Source: an uncultured Pantoea sp. (lineage in GTDB: Bacteria > Pseudomonadota > Gammaproteobacteria > Enterobacterales > Enterobacteriaceae). Taken from it: DNA of 64,000 nt. The notes under the pieces are model-generated. The model worked only from the letters and a program-made list of their open reading frames with translations. It searched no databases and was not told the DNA's origin. Made by a program: the position numbers and the translations under genes. The stretch is taken from positions 17,639 through 81,638 of the forward strand of contig CAJYKU010000013.1 of NCBI GenBank assembly GCA_913775175.1, given 5' to 3'. Shown one piece after another: positions 36,520 through 46,520 of the stretch; position 1 is the stretch's first letter, and each line of letters begins with the position of its first letter.

Positions 36520-38418
36520 TCACATCACCAGACGACGAATATCAGACAGCATATTGTTGATGATGGTAATGAAACGCGCACCATCTGCACCGTCGATAAC
36601 GCGATGGTCAAACGATAGTGAGATTGGCATCATCAGACGCGGCGCAAACTCTTTACCATTCCACACTGGCTCCATCGCTGATTTAGAGACGCCAAGAATG
36701 GCGACTTCTGGCGCATTAACGATAGGGGCAAAGTGCGTGGTACCCAGTCCGCCAAGACTGGAGATAGTAAAGCAGCCACCCTGCATATCGCTGGCGGTCA
36801 GCTTGCCATCACGCGCTTTTTTCGACGTTGCCATCAGCTCGCGCGACAGTTCGGTAATCCCTTTTTTGTTCACATCTTTGAACACCGGAACCACCAGACC
36901 GTTTGGCGTATCGACTGCCACACCGATATTGATATATTTCTTCAGCGTCAGCTTCTGTCCATCTTCAGAGAGCGAACTGTTGAAACGAGGCATCTGCTCC
37001 AGTGCCGCCGCGACCGCTTTCATAATAAATACCACCGGCGTGAACTTCACATCCAGTTTGCGCTTCTCCGCTTCAGCATTCTGCTGTTTGCGGAACGCTT
37101 CCAGATCGGTGATATCGGTTTTATCAAAGTGCGTCACGTGCGGGATCATGACCCAGTTACGGCTCAGGTTAGCGCCTGAGATTTTCTGGATACGACCCAG
37201 CTCGACTTCCTCAACTTCACCAAACTTGCTGAAGTCAACTTTTGGCCATGGCAGCATACCTGGCAGGCCGCCACCGCTGGCAGTTGCCGGCGCCGCTTCT
37301 GCGCGCTTCACTGCCTCTTTCACGTAAGTCTGCACATCCTCTTTCAGGATACGGCCTTTACGCCCGGTGCCTTTGACTTTCGCCAGGTTAACGCCAAATT
37401 CACGTGCCAGACGGCGAATCACCGGCGTGGCGTGCACGTAAGCATCATTTTCAGCGAACTCATTTTTCGCTTCAGCTTTGGCCGGGGCAGAGGCTGCTGC
37501 AGGTTTAGACTCCGCTTTGGCCGGTGCTGCTTCCTGTTTCGCTTCCTGCTTCGCTGCCGGAGCCGGAGATGGCGCGCCACCTTCAACGTCAAAGATCATG
37601 ATCAGCGAGCCAGTGTTGACTTTGTCACCCGCTGCTACTTTCAACTCTTTAACTGTACCGGCAAATGGCGCAGGGACTTCCATAGAAGCCTTGTCACCCT
37701 CAACCACAATCAGTGACTGCTCAGCAGTGATCTTATCGCCAACCTTAACCAGGACTTCCGTGACTTCAACTTCATCACCGCCAATATCCGGTACATTGAC
37801 CTCTTTCGCACCCGCTGCTGCAGGTGCTGAGGTCGCAGTTTCTTTCATTTCAGGTTTGGCGTCGGCTGCTGGTGCATCACCTTCTGCGTCAAAGATCATT
37901 ATGAGTGAACCGGTGTTCACTTTGTCACCCGTGGTGATTTTGATCTCTTTGACCACACCGGCAAAAGGCGCAGGCACTTCCATTGACGCTTTATCGCCTT
38001 CAACGGTGATCAGTGACTGCTCTGCATCGACCTTATCGCCCACTTTGACCAGAATTTCAGTGACTTCAACTTCGTCACCACCAATATCCGGTACATTGAC
38101 CTCTTTGCTGGCGGTAGCCGCCGCAGCAGGCTGTGGCGCTGCTTCAGCTTTTTTCTCTGCCGGCGCTGGTGCCGCTTCTGCGGCACCCTCTGCGTCAAAG
38201 ATCATAATCAGTGAGCCGGTGTTAACTTTGTCACCCACCGCAATTTTGATCTCTTTCACTACGCCAGCCTGCGGCGAAGGGACTTCCATCGAAGCCTTAT
38301 CGCCTTCAACAGAGATCAGCGACTGTTCAGCCTCAACTTTATCGCCTACTTTGACCAGAATTTCAGTGACTTCAACTTCGTCTGACCCGATATCTGGTAC
38401 GTTAATTTCGATAGCCAT
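36520..38418 (-). CDS. aceF: Pyruvate dehydrogenase E2, dihydrolipoamide acetyltransferase with three lipoyl domains
   Basis: Three [10 protein letters not shown] lipoylation motifs, Ala/Pro/Lys linkers, catalytic [17 protein letters not shown]. Confidence 0.98.
   Translation of the reverse strand: MAIEINVPDIGSDEVEVTEILVKVGDKVEAEQSLISVEGDKASMEVPSPQAGVVKEIKIAVGDKVNTGSLIMIFDAEGAAEAAPAPAEKKAEAAPQPAAAATASKEVNVPDIGGDEVEVTEILVKVGDKVDAEQSLITVEGDKASMEVPAPFAGVVKEIKITTGDKVNTGSLIMIFDAEGDAPAADAKPEMKETATSAPAAAGAKEVNVPDIGGDEVEVTEVLVKVGDKITAEQSLIVVEGDKASMEVPAPFAGTVKELKVAAGDKVNTGSLIMIFDVEGGAPSPAPAAKQEAKQEAAPAKAESKPAAASAPAKAEAKNEFAENDAYVHATPVIRRLAREFGVNLAKVKGTGRKGRILKEDVQTYVKEAVKRAEAAPATASGGGLPGMLPWPKVDFSKFGEVEEVELGRIQKISGANLSRNWVMIPHVTHFDKTDITDLEAFRKQQNAEAEKRKLDVKFTPVVFIMKAVAAALEQMPRFNSSLSEDGQKLTLKKYINIGVAVDTPNGLVVPVFKDVNKKGITELSRELMATSKKARDGKLTASDMQGGCFTISSLGGLGTTHFAPIVNAPEVAILGVSKSAMEPVWNGKEFAPRLMMPISLSFDHRVIDGADGARFITIINNMLSDIRRLVM
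37590..38412 (-). repeat. Three tandem lipoyl-domain coding repeats in aceF
   Basis: Segments such as ccaatatccggtacattgacctcttt recur near 37780 and 38081, plus repeated [15 protein letters not shown]...[10 protein letters not shown]. Confidence 0.9.
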
Positions 38419-38431
38419 TACTCTTTACCCC

Positions 38432-41107
38432 TTAAGCCAGACGTGGGTTAACTTTGTCAGCGTCGATATCGAATTTAGCGATAGCGTCAGCTACCACCTG
38501 CTTCTCGATTTCGCCGCGCTTAGCCAGCTCACCCAGTGCAGCCACTACTACATATGATGCATCGACTTCGAAGTGATGACGCAGGTTCTCACGGCTGTCG
38601 GAACGACCAAAGCCATCAGTACCCAGCACGCGATAGTCGCTGGCTGGAACATAGCTGCGAACCTGTTCAGCAAACAGTTTCATATAGTCGGTTGACGCAA
38701 CAGCTGGCGCATCGTTCATGACCTGAGCGATATAAGGAACGCGTGGCGTCTCGGTTGGATGCAGCATATTCCAGCGTTCACAATCCTGACCATCGCGTGC
38801 CAGTTCGGTGAACGAGGTCACGCTGTAGACATCAGAACCAATGCCATACTCTTTCGCCAGAATCTGTGCCGCTTCGCGCACGTGACGCAGGATGGAGCCT
38901 GAGCCCAGCAGCTGTACTTTGCCTTTCTTACCTTCGACTTCTTCCAGCTTGTAGATACCCTTACGGATACCCTCTTCCGCACCCTGCGGCATCGCCGGCA
39001 TGTGGTAGTTTTCATTCAGCGTGGTGATGTAGTAGTAGATATTTTCCTGTGCTTCGCCATACATCCGCACCAGACCATCCTGCATGATCACCGCGACTTC
39101 ATACGCGTAAGACGGATCATAGGAGATACAGTTCGGAATAGTCAGCGACTGAATATGGCTATGACCATCTTCATGCTGCAGACCTTCGCCGTTCAGCGTG
39201 GTACGACCGGAAGTACCGCCTACCAGGAAGCCGCGTGCCTGCTGGTCGCCCGCCAGCCACATCAGATCGCCGATGCGCTGGAAGCCAAACATCGAATAGT
39301 AGATGTAGAACGGAATCATCGGCAGATTGTTGGTGCTGTAAGATGTGGCCGCAGCCAGCCAGGATGAACCTGCACCCAGCTCATTGATCCCTTCCTGCAG
39401 GATCTGACCTTTTTCATCTTCTTTATAGTAAGCAACCTGCTCACGGTCCTGTGGCGTATACTGCTGGCCATTCGGGCTGTAGATACCGATCTGACGGAAC
39501 AGACCTTCCATACCAAAGGTACGGGCTTCGTCAGCAAGAATTGGCACCAGACGATCTTTGATCGACTTGTTCTTCAGCATAACGTTCAGTGCACGTACAA
39601 AGGCGATGGTGGTAGAGATCTCTTTGCTCTGCTCTTCCAGCAGCGGCCTGAACTCTTCCAGAGTTGGCATCTCCAGCTTGTCAGTGAACTCAGCCTGACG
39701 GGTTGGCAGATAGCCACCCAGCTTCTCACGCTGACCGTGCAGATAGTTATACTCTTCTGACCCTTTTTCGAAGGTGACGTAAGGCAGCTCTTCGATTTTG
39801 TCATCTGCTACTGGTACGTTGAAGCGATCGCGGATGTAGCGTACGCCATCCATGTTCATCTTCTTGACCTGGTGAGCGATGTTTTTACCTTCCGCTGTAT
39901 CACCCATACCATAACCTTTAATGGTATGCGCCAGGATCAGCGTTGGCTGACCTTTGGTATCCTGCGCTTTTTTCAGTGCAGCATAGATTTTCTTCGGATC
40001 GTGACCACCACGATTCAGGGCAAAAATCTCTTCGTCAGACCAGTCTTTCACCAGTGCCGCAGTCTCCGGATATTTACCGAAGAAGTGCTCACGCACATAA
40101 GCACCATCGCGTGATTTAAAGGTCTGATAGTCACCATCAACGGTTTCATTCATCAGCTGGATCAGCTTGCCGCTGGTATCTTTCTTCAGCAGCTCATCCC
40201 AGCGTCCGCCCCAGATCACTTTGATAACGTTCCAGCCAGCACCAGCAAAAATGCCTTCCAGCTCGTTGATGATCTTGCCGTTACCGGTGACCGGGCCATC
40301 CAGACGCTGCAGGTTACAGTTGATGATAAACACCAGGTTATCCAGCTTCTCGCGGGTCGCAATGGTAATTGCACCTTTGGATTCCGGCTCATCCATCTCG
40401 CCATCGCCGAGGAAAGCATAAACTGTCTGACCAGATGTATCTTTCAGGCCACGATGCTCAAGATATTTCAGGAATTTAGCCTGATAAATCGCATTTAGTG
40501 GCCCCAGTCCCATTGAAACGGTTGGGAACTGCCAGAAGTCAGGCATCAGTTTTGGATGCGGGTAAGATGAGAGGCCGTTGCCATGCACTTCCTGACGGAA
40601 GTTATTCATCTGCTCTTCGGTCAGACGCCCTTCAAGGAACGCACGTGAGTAGATACCTGGAGAAATATGACCCTGGAAGTAGACCAGATCGCCGCCATCC
40701 TTCTCACTGCGTGCGCGGAAGAAGTGGTTGAAGCACACTTCATAGATCGTCGCGGAGCTCTGGAAAGATGAGAGGTGACCACCCAGCTCCAGATCTTTCT
40801 TCGATGCACGCAGAACTGAAACGATAGCATTCCAGCGAATTGCGGAACGGATACGACGTTCAAGAGAGGTGTTGCCCGGATACTCCGGCTCATCTTCAGT
40901 TGCAATGGTGTTGATATAGTTGCTGATAGCAGCCGCTGCACCGCCGCCACCTGCTACTTTCACACCACCTTTGCGGGCAGCGCTGAGTACCTGATCAATC
41001 AGATACTGCGCACGCTCAACACCTTCTTCACGGATGACCGATTCGATCGCCTGTAGCCAGTCACGAGTTTCGATCGGATCCACGTCATTCTGTAAACGTT
41101 CTGACAT
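38432..41107 (-). CDS. aceE: Pyruvate dehydrogenase E1 component
   Basis: MSERLQNDVDPIETRDWLQAIESVIREEGVERAQYLIDQ; GDGEMDEPES TPP motif. Confidence 0.98.
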   Translation of the reverse strand: MSERLQNDVDPIETRDWLQAIESVIREEGVERAQYLIDQVLSAARKGGVKVAGGGGAAAAISNYINTIATEDEPEYPGNTSLERRIRSAIRWNAIVSVLRASKKDLELGGHLSSFQSSATIYEVCFNHFFRARSEKDGGDLVYFQGHISPGIYSRAFLEGRLTEEQMNNFRQEVHGNGLSSYPHPKLMPDFWQFPTVSMGLGPLNAIYQAKFLKYLEHRGLKDTSGQTVYAFLGDGEMDEPESKGAITIATREKLDNLVFIINCNLQRLDGPVTGNGKIINELEGIFAGAGWNVIKVIWGGRWDELLKKDTSGKLIQLMNETVDGDYQTFKSRDGAYVREHFFGKYPETAALVKDWSDEEIFALNRGGHDPKKIYAALKKAQDTKGQPTLILAHTIKGYGMGDTAEGKNIAHQVKKMNMDGVRYIRDRFNVPVADDKIEELPYVTFEKGSEEYNYLHGQREKLGGYLPTRQAEFTDKLEMPTLEEFRPLLEEQSKEISTTIAFVRALNVMLKNKSIKDRLVPILADEARTFGMEGLFRQIGIYSPNGQQYTPQDREQVAYYKEDEKGQILQEGINELGAGSSWLAAATSYSTNNLPMIPFYIYYSMFGFQRIGDLMWLAGDQQARGFLVGGTSGRTTLNGEGLQHEDGHSHIQSLTIPNCISYDPSYAYEVAVIMQDGLVRMYGEAQENIYYYITTLNENYHMPAMPQGAEEGIRKGIYKLEEVEGKKGKVQLLGSGSILRHVREAAQILAKEYGIGSDVYSVTSFTELARDGQDCERWNMLHPTETPRVPYIAQVMNDAPAVASTDYMKLFAEQVRSYVPASDYRVLGTDGFGRSDSRENLRHHFEVDASYVVVAALGELAKRGEIEKQVVADAIAKFDIDADKVNPRLA

Positions 41108-41151
41108 GGGGTGTATTCCTTATCTGTGTCTAATACGTTGAATTATCAGGA

Positions 41152-41200
41152 GCCTGTCTGCTTGTGCTGTGTTTCTGTTTCACAACACAAGAAGACAGGC
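41152..41200 (-). promoter_or_regulatory. Long hairpin in the pdhR-aceE intergenic region
   Basis: GCCTGTCT-g-CTTGTG-c-TGTG-tttctgttt-CACA-a-CACAAG-a-AGACAGGC: 18 paired positions with two 1x1 mismatches. Confidence 0.75.
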
Positions 41201-41233
41201 CCGTCGTTGAGTTCGCACGTTCGTTGCCGTGCG

Positions 41234-41998
41234 TTATTCCTTGCGTTGCTGTAAACGACGCAGGGAGCGTTCACGACGGCTCTGCTCCCGACTTCTGTCC
41301 AGCAAGATTTCCTCTATAAACGCCAGATGACGATGTGAGGCTTCGCGTGCCTGTTCCGGCTCCCGAGCCACAATCGCCGCAAAAATACTGGCGCGGTGTT
41401 CACTTACTTTCGCCAGCATCTCGCGGCGAGCGTAAAGCAATTCAAAATTCTGACGTACGTTCTGCTCCAGCATTGGCCCCATTGAGCGCAGCAGATGCAG
41501 CAGCACCACATTATGTGCCGCTTCTGTGACTGCAATTTGATACTGCATAACAGCATCTGCCTCTGCATCAAGGTCACCACTCTCCTGCGCCTGCTGGATA
41601 TGCAGATGGCAGTCGCGGATCCGCTGCAAATCTTCATCCGTACCCCGCAGTGCTGCATAGTATGCAGCCACACCTTCCAGTGCATGACGGGTTTCCAGCA
41701 GATCGAACTGAGATTCCGGATGCTGCGCCAGCAAGCCTGCCAGCGGGTCACTGAGGCTTTGCCAGAGGTTCTGCTGCACAAATGTGCCGCCCCCCTGGCG
41801 ACGTAATAGCAACCCTTTGGCTTCCAGACTCTGGATCGCCTCGCGCAGTGATGGGCGTGAGACATCAAACTGTTTGGCCAGTTCGCGCTCGGGAAGCAAT
41901 TTCTCACCTGGCCGCAGGGTCCCTTCCATAATCAGGGATTCCAGCTGCTGTTCTATTGCATCAGAGAGCTTGGGCTGGCGAATTTTACTGTAAGCCAT
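41234..41998 (-). CDS. pdhR: Pyruvate dehydrogenase complex transcriptional repressor (GntR family)
   Basis: [64 protein letters not shown]. Confidence 0.97.
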   Translation of the reverse strand: MAYSKIRQPKLSDAIEQQLESLIMEGTLRPGEKLLPERELAKQFDVSRPSLREAIQSLEAKGLLLRRQGGGTFVQQNLWQSLSDPLAGLLAQHPESQFDLLETRHALEGVAAYYAALRGTDEDLQRIRDCHLHIQQAQESGDLDAEADAVMQYQIAVTEAAHNVVLLHLLRSMGPMLEQNVRQNFELLYARREMLAKVSEHRASIFAAIVAREPEQAREASHRHLAFIEEILLDRSREQSRRERSLRRLQQRKE

Positions 41999-42030
41999 CT
42001 TCCCTTCTTATAAGCCAAACATCTGGAGTA

Positions 42031-42047
42031 AATTGGTAATACCAATT
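42031..42047 (-). promoter_or_regulatory. PdhR operator upstream of pdhR
   Basis: AATTGGTAATACCAATT, a perfect match to AATTGGTnnnACCAATT. Confidence 0.9.
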
Positions 42048-42438
42048 GAAAAACGGTGCCCGTAAAGTAACAAAGTATTCACCTTGTGTCTATATGGCCA
42101 GATGCGCACTTCCTCACCGCCTCAGCCTGCGCCACGCGTAGCTTGCCTCAAGCCACGGTCCCGGCAGGAAAAAGCACCGACAGCGCGAAGTTGTTAACAG
42201 ATTTTATTTTTACCAAACCTTACACTGGCAGCGGTTATCTGATGTGACTTGTCATAAGCGAAAGCTATTCGTCTTTAAGCGTGACTCATGGCAGAAATAG
42301 CGCAAGAGAGATGCAGAGCAAACTGCTGTTTTTTCCACCACCTCTTAGCACAAAAAGCAAAAGCAGGTGCAAAGTGTCGCGCTTATCACTATTCTGGGCG
42401 TGTGAACAGCGTCTGGCAGCAGACAGCACTTCTTAATT

Positions 42439-42456
42439 CGTAAACAAAAGATTACA
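42439..42456 (+). promoter_or_regulatory. Candidate TyrR box upstream of aroP
   Basis: CGTAAA-CAAAAG-ATTACA versus TGTAAA-N6-TTTACA: 10 of 12 positions match. Confidence 0.55.
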
Positions 42457-42519
42457 CGTGAACTCACGGCCTTAAGTGCGGGTATTGCAGACGCACAATA
42501 ACAATATAATGAGGTTTGT

Positions 42520-43875
42520 ATGGAACAACAGCATGGCGAAGCGCTGCATCGTGGCCTGAAAAATCGCCATATTCAGCTGATTGCACTGGGCGGTGCGGTA
42601 GGCACAGGCCTGTTTCTGGGAAGCGCTTCAGTGATTAAATCGGCTGGCCCGGCCGTTATCCTCGGCTATGCAATTGCCGGATTTATTGCCTTTTTGATTA
42701 TGCGTCAGCTCGGGGAAATGGTTGTTGAAGAGCCGGTTGCAGGCAGCTTCAGTCATTTTGCTTATAAATACTGGGGAGACTTCGCTGGCTTTGCCTCAGG
42801 CTGGAACTACTGGGTGCTCTATGTACTGGTGGCAATGGCTGAGCTCAGCGCTGTAGGCAAATATATTCAGTTCTGGTATCCCGAGTTTCCTGCCTGGGCC
42901 AGCGCCGCAATCTTCTTTATCGCCATCAACGCGATTAACCTGACGAACGTAAAAGTCTTTGGCGAAATGGAGTTCTGGTTCGCGATTATCAAAGTTGTCG
43001 CCGTGATCGGCATGATCCTGTTTGGCGGCTGGCTGCTATTTAGCGGCAACGCAGGACCACAAGCCTCAGTCACCAACCTGTGGAATCAGGGCGGGTTTCT
43101 GCCGCACGGCATGACGGGTCTGGTCATGATGATGGCGATCATTATGTTCTCTTTTGGCGGTCTGGAGCTGGTGGGGATCACCGCCGCAGAAGCGGACAAT
43201 CCGCAAGAGAGTATTCCCAAAGCAACAAATCAGGTGCTGTGGCGTATTCTGATCTTCTATATCGGTTCACTGACGATACTGCTTTCGCTGCTGCCCTGGA
43301 CACGCGTTACTGAGGATACCAGTCCATTTGTACTGATTTTCCACGAGCTGGGTGATGCGCTGGTTGCTAATGCCCTGAATGTGGTGATCCTGACCGCTGC
43401 CCTCTCTGTCTATAACAGCTGTGTTTACTGCAATAGCCGTATGTTGTTTGGTCTGGCGCAGCAGGGTAATGCACCAAAAGCACTGCTGAAGGTTGATCGC
43501 CGTGGCGTGCCGGTAATTACTATTATGGTTTCCGCAGTCGCTACCGCCGTGTGTGTACTGCTTAACTACCTGATGCCAGGCGAAGCATTCGGCATTCTGA
43601 TGTCGCTGGTGGTCTCTGCTCTGGTGATAAACTGGGCGATGATCAGCCTGGCGCATATGAAATTCCGCCGCAAAAAAGATCAGCAGGGTGTTACAACCCG
43701 CTTCAGAGCGGTGTTCTATCCAGCCGGTAACTGGCTCTGCCTGCTATTTATGGCCGCAGTGCTGGTGATTATGGCAATGACGCCCGGTATGGCTATCTCA
43801 GTCTGGCTAATCCCGGTCTGGCTGGTAGTTCTGGGTATCGGCTACATCATTAAGAACAAAACCCAGAAAGCCTGA
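42520..43875 (+). CDS. aroP: Aromatic amino acid permease
   Basis: APC family; HRGLKNRHIQLIALGGAVGTGLFLGSASVIKSAGPAVILGYAIAGFIAFLIMRQLGEM; position next to pdhR. Confidence 0.92.
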   Translation: MEQQHGEALHRGLKNRHIQLIALGGAVGTGLFLGSASVIKSAGPAVILGYAIAGFIAFLIMRQLGEMVVEEPVAGSFSHFAYKYWGDFAGFASGWNYWVLYVLVAMAELSAVGKYIQFWYPEFPAWASAAIFFIAINAINLTNVKVFGEMEFWFAIIKVVAVIGMILFGGWLLFSGNAGPQASVTNLWNQGGFLPHGMTGLVMMMAIIMFSFGGLELVGITAAEADNPQESIPKATNQVLWRILIFYIGSLTILLSLLPWTRVTEDTSPFVLIFHELGDALVANALNVVILTAALSVYNSCVYCNSRMLFGLAQQGNAPKALLKVDRRGVPVITIMVSAVATAVCVLLNYLMPGEAFGILMSLVVSALVINWAMISLAHMKFRRKKDQQGVTTRFRAVFYPAGNWLCLLFMAAVLVIMAMTPGMAISVWLIPVWLVVLGIGYIIKNKTQKA

Positions 43876-43883
43876 TAGTACCT

Positions 43884-43913
43884 GGTGCCCGGCAGAGTTA
43901 ACCGGGCACCTCT
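43884..43913 (+). terminator. aroP terminator
   Basis: GGTGCCCGG...CCGGGCACC followed by TCT. Confidence 0.5.
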
Positions 43914-44034
43914 GCAACCCTCTGCCACCTATTCTGCCATACGCCCCCTTCCATATCGCCTGCTGCTCCTTCAGAGGATGAGAGAGATACTGTTGTGATG
44001 CTGCCCTGATATCGATTACAGCGCTCTGCGCGTT

Positions 44035-44060
44035 GTCAGGCAGTCAGGCAGTCAGGCAGT
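44035..44060. repeat. Short tandem repeat, three copies of GTCAGGCA
   Basis: gtcaggca-gtcaggca-gtcaggca-gt read directly. Confidence 0.9.
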
Positions 44061-44222
44061 ATCTAAGACCAGTCAGAACCGCCTCTGTGCACCAGAGTAA
44101 TTTGTGCAGCGTTGCATGCAGGCAGGGCGTCAGCTGTTCAGTGAACTGTAACACCCTGTTTTGCTGAGTACGGGCCAGCATATGCAGCAAGGCGCGCCCG
44201 ATTTCAGCGCACCTCTGGTTGC

Positions 44223-45068
44223 TTATACCAGTGTGCCGTAGATGGTAAGCAGTGCCACAACCACGACCAGAACCAGAGAGGTTCGTTTTGCCAGTGCCAC
44301 TGCGACACGTGGCGTTGCCACCTTATCAGTGTGTGGATCGCGTGCCAGTGAGAATTGCGCCAGACTGGTCAGCACCTGATACTGCGGACGATGCAGATCG
44401 GTTAGTGAGGCAAACCAGGCTGGTAGCGCCCGCTCACCGTGTCCCAGAAGCGCATAGGCGACCCCCGCCAGCCGCACCGGGATCCAGTCCAGTACATGCA
44501 GCAGATAGTCAACACCTGATGCGGCACGCGCCTGAGACGAGGCGTGTTTCGCCAGCCAGCTCTGCCAGGCGCGTAAAAAAGCATATCCCACTAATAGTAC
44601 CGGGCCGCCTACGGCAAACCAGAATAACGGAGCAAGATAAAAGCGAAAGTTAATCCAGATCAGGGCGTTCTGCAGTTCGCGCAGAAACTCACGTTCATTG
44701 CAGTTGGCTGGCACACCGTGGATCATCGTTAGCTCTGCGGCCATCGTCTGATGTGCCGCTTCATCATCGCGGCTGGCTGCCTGCAGATAGTTGTGATAAT
44801 GCTGCCGGGCCGGGCCGGCACCAATACAGAGCAGGCCAGTTACAATCCAGAACATCAGCTGTAGCAGCCCAAACAGCAGACCATGCAGACTCCAGATCAC
44901 CAGCCAGACCAGTAGCATTACCACGGCAACCATTAGTAGCGTGCGCAGCAGCGAAAAGTGCTGCCGACGGCGAAACAAAGGCTCCAGCCGATGATCCAGC
45001 TGCCAGTGATCGCCCATTTTAAACAGACGCTCCCACCCTAAAACCAATAACAAACTAAACAACGTCAT
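44223..45068 (-). CDS. ampE: Beta-lactamase regulator AmpE
   Basis: [34 protein letters not shown]; start trimmed to 45068; adjacent to ampD. Confidence 0.95.
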   Translation of the reverse strand: MTLFSLLLVLGWERLFKMGDHWQLDHRLEPLFRRRQHFSLLRTLLMVAVVMLLVWLVIWSLHGLLFGLLQLMFWIVTGLLCIGAGPARQHYHNYLQAASRDDEAAHQTMAAELTMIHGVPANCNEREFLRELQNALIWINFRFYLAPLFWFAVGGPVLLVGYAFLRAWQSWLAKHASSQARAASGVDYLLHVLDWIPVRLAGVAYALLGHGERALPAWFASLTDLHRPQYQVLTSLAQFSLARDPHTDKVATPRVAVALAKRTSLVLVVVVALLTIYGTLV

Positions 45069-45084
45069 AACGACTCCTGCGAGG

Positions 45085-45636
45085 TCAGGAATTTTCCTGC
45101 TTAATACTCTGTTTATAGCGTACCCAGTCAAACGCAGGACCGGGATCGGTTTTGCGCGCCGGGGCGATATCGCTATGCCCGATAATACGATCGGCGGTTA
45201 GCGGATAGTGTTGCAGCAGCAGTGCTGTTACCTGCTGCAGAGTGACATATTGCGCATCGGTATAAGGCAGCGTATCTGTGCCCTCCAGCTCAATGCCAAT
45301 GGAGAAATCGTTGCAGTTTTCCCGATCGCCGAACTGCGAAATCCCGGCATGCCAGGCTCGCTCATCCAGGGAAACATATTGTACCAGCTCGCCATCGCGC
45401 CGAATCAGGCAGTGAGCCGCCACGCGCAGTTGCGCAATATCAGCAAAAAAGGGGTGTGCGTCAGCGGGCAGCGTGCCGGTAAAAAGACGGTCGATCCATG
45501 GCCCGCCAAATTCCCCCGGTGGTAAGCTGATATTGTGAATAACCAGCAGCGATGGCACTTCACTCTCCGGGCGCGTATTGCAGTGCATTGAGGGCACTTT
45601 CCGGGCCGTGCTAATCCAGCCCTGTTCGAGTTTCAT
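45085..45636 (-). CDS. ampD: 1,6-anhydro-N-acetylmuramyl-L-alanine amidase
   Basis: [52 protein letters not shown]; start trimmed to 45636. Confidence 0.96.
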   Translation of the reverse strand: MKLEQGWISTARKVPSMHCNTRPESEVPSLLVIHNISLPPGEFGGPWIDRLFTGTLPADAHPFFADIAQLRVAAHCLIRRDGELVQYVSLDERAWHAGISQFGDRENCNDFSIGIELEGTDTLPYTDAQYVTLQQVTALLLQHYPLTADRIIGHSDIAPARKTDPGPAFDWVRYKQSIKQENS

Positions 45637-45881
45637 CTCACTATTCCTTAACAAAATCTGGCTGAGGATATCATGATTTTCAGCGCGGTTTTGCGACTTC
45701 ATGCGCCAGCCCTCTCTTGTTTACTATGATAAAAAATGCGCAAAACCTGATATTACCTCTGCCGGGCAGACTGGTGCGTCATTCCTGACTATGGCGTTCA
45801 GCATGGTTATGGATATCCACAGCAACTGCTGCTTACCAGATTAAAGAACAGCTCCGGAGATGTTGCCCCTGCGATTGCAGC

Positions 45882-45963
45882 CTGCATACATCACAGCGGC
45901 AAAACCGCAGGTGAGACCAGGTCAGAGTGTGCGTTCGCTCCGCAAAACAGATGATGTATGCAG
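45882..45963. repeat. Spaced inverted repeat upstream of ppdD
   Basis: CTGCATACATC (45882-45892) and GATGTATGCAG (45953-45963), a perfect 11-bp inverted pair. Confidence 0.6.
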
Positions 45964-46070
45964 TAACGCATTACAATTGTTGTGCAATGTTTTCCAGCGA
46001 TGCGGCAATCTGCTTTTGCGCTTCTGCCACTTTGATTACCGTGACGGCTCTGTGTAAAAGGAGCCCGGCT

Positions 46071-46520
46071 ATGGAAAGACAACACGGTTTTACCCTGATT
46101 GAACTTATGATTGTTATCGGCATTGTCGCGATTCTCAGCGCGATTGGCCTGCCAGCTTATCAAAACTATCTGCAACGGGCAGCGCTGACTGACATGTTGC
46201 AGACCATGCTTCCCTACAAAACTGCTGTCGAGCTTTGCGCTATTGAGCGAGGCGGCCCCGCGCAGTGTCAGGCCGGCGAACGCGGTATTCCGCCAGCTAA
46301 AGGCTCACGCTATGTCGCGACTCTGGATGTCACAAATGGCGTGATTACCATGACTGGCCAGGAGAGCCTGAGTGGTCTGAACGTTGAGATGCAGCCAGTC
46401 TGGAGTAACACAGAAGGAACGCTAAGCTGGCAGCGCAGCTGCACCAGTGACAACATCAGCCTGCGTGATAACTGTCTGGAGCAGTTCCGCTTTGCCGATG
46501 GAGATAACAGTAATGAGTAA
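46071..46520 (+). CDS. ppdD: Prepilin peptidase-dependent type IV pilin
   Basis: MERQHGFTLIELMIVIGIVAILSAIGLPAYQNYLQRA; class III signal with G/FTLIE cleavage site. Confidence 0.95.
   Translation: MERQHGFTLIELMIVIGIVAILSAIGLPAYQNYLQRAALTDMLQTMLPYKTAVELCAIERGGPAQCQAGERGIPPAKGSRYVATLDVTNGVITMTGQESLSGLNVEMQPVWSNTEGTLSWQRSCTSDNISLRDNCLEQFRFADGDNSNE

Noticed and set aside
37478-38557. 359-aa plus-strand ORF opposite aceF
   Set aside because: Antisense to the clearly coding aceF; low-complexity Ser/Thr/Ala composition mirrors the lipoyl repeats and Ala-rich linkers. No RBS or family resemblance.
44035-44060. Tandem repeat considered as a CRISPR or iteron array
   Set aside because: Only three contiguous 8-bp units with no spacers and no replication genes nearby.
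45860-46057. Plus-strand ORF considered as a nadC remnant
   Set aside because: The translation shows no recognisable NadC motif, so a pseudogene call is not supported.
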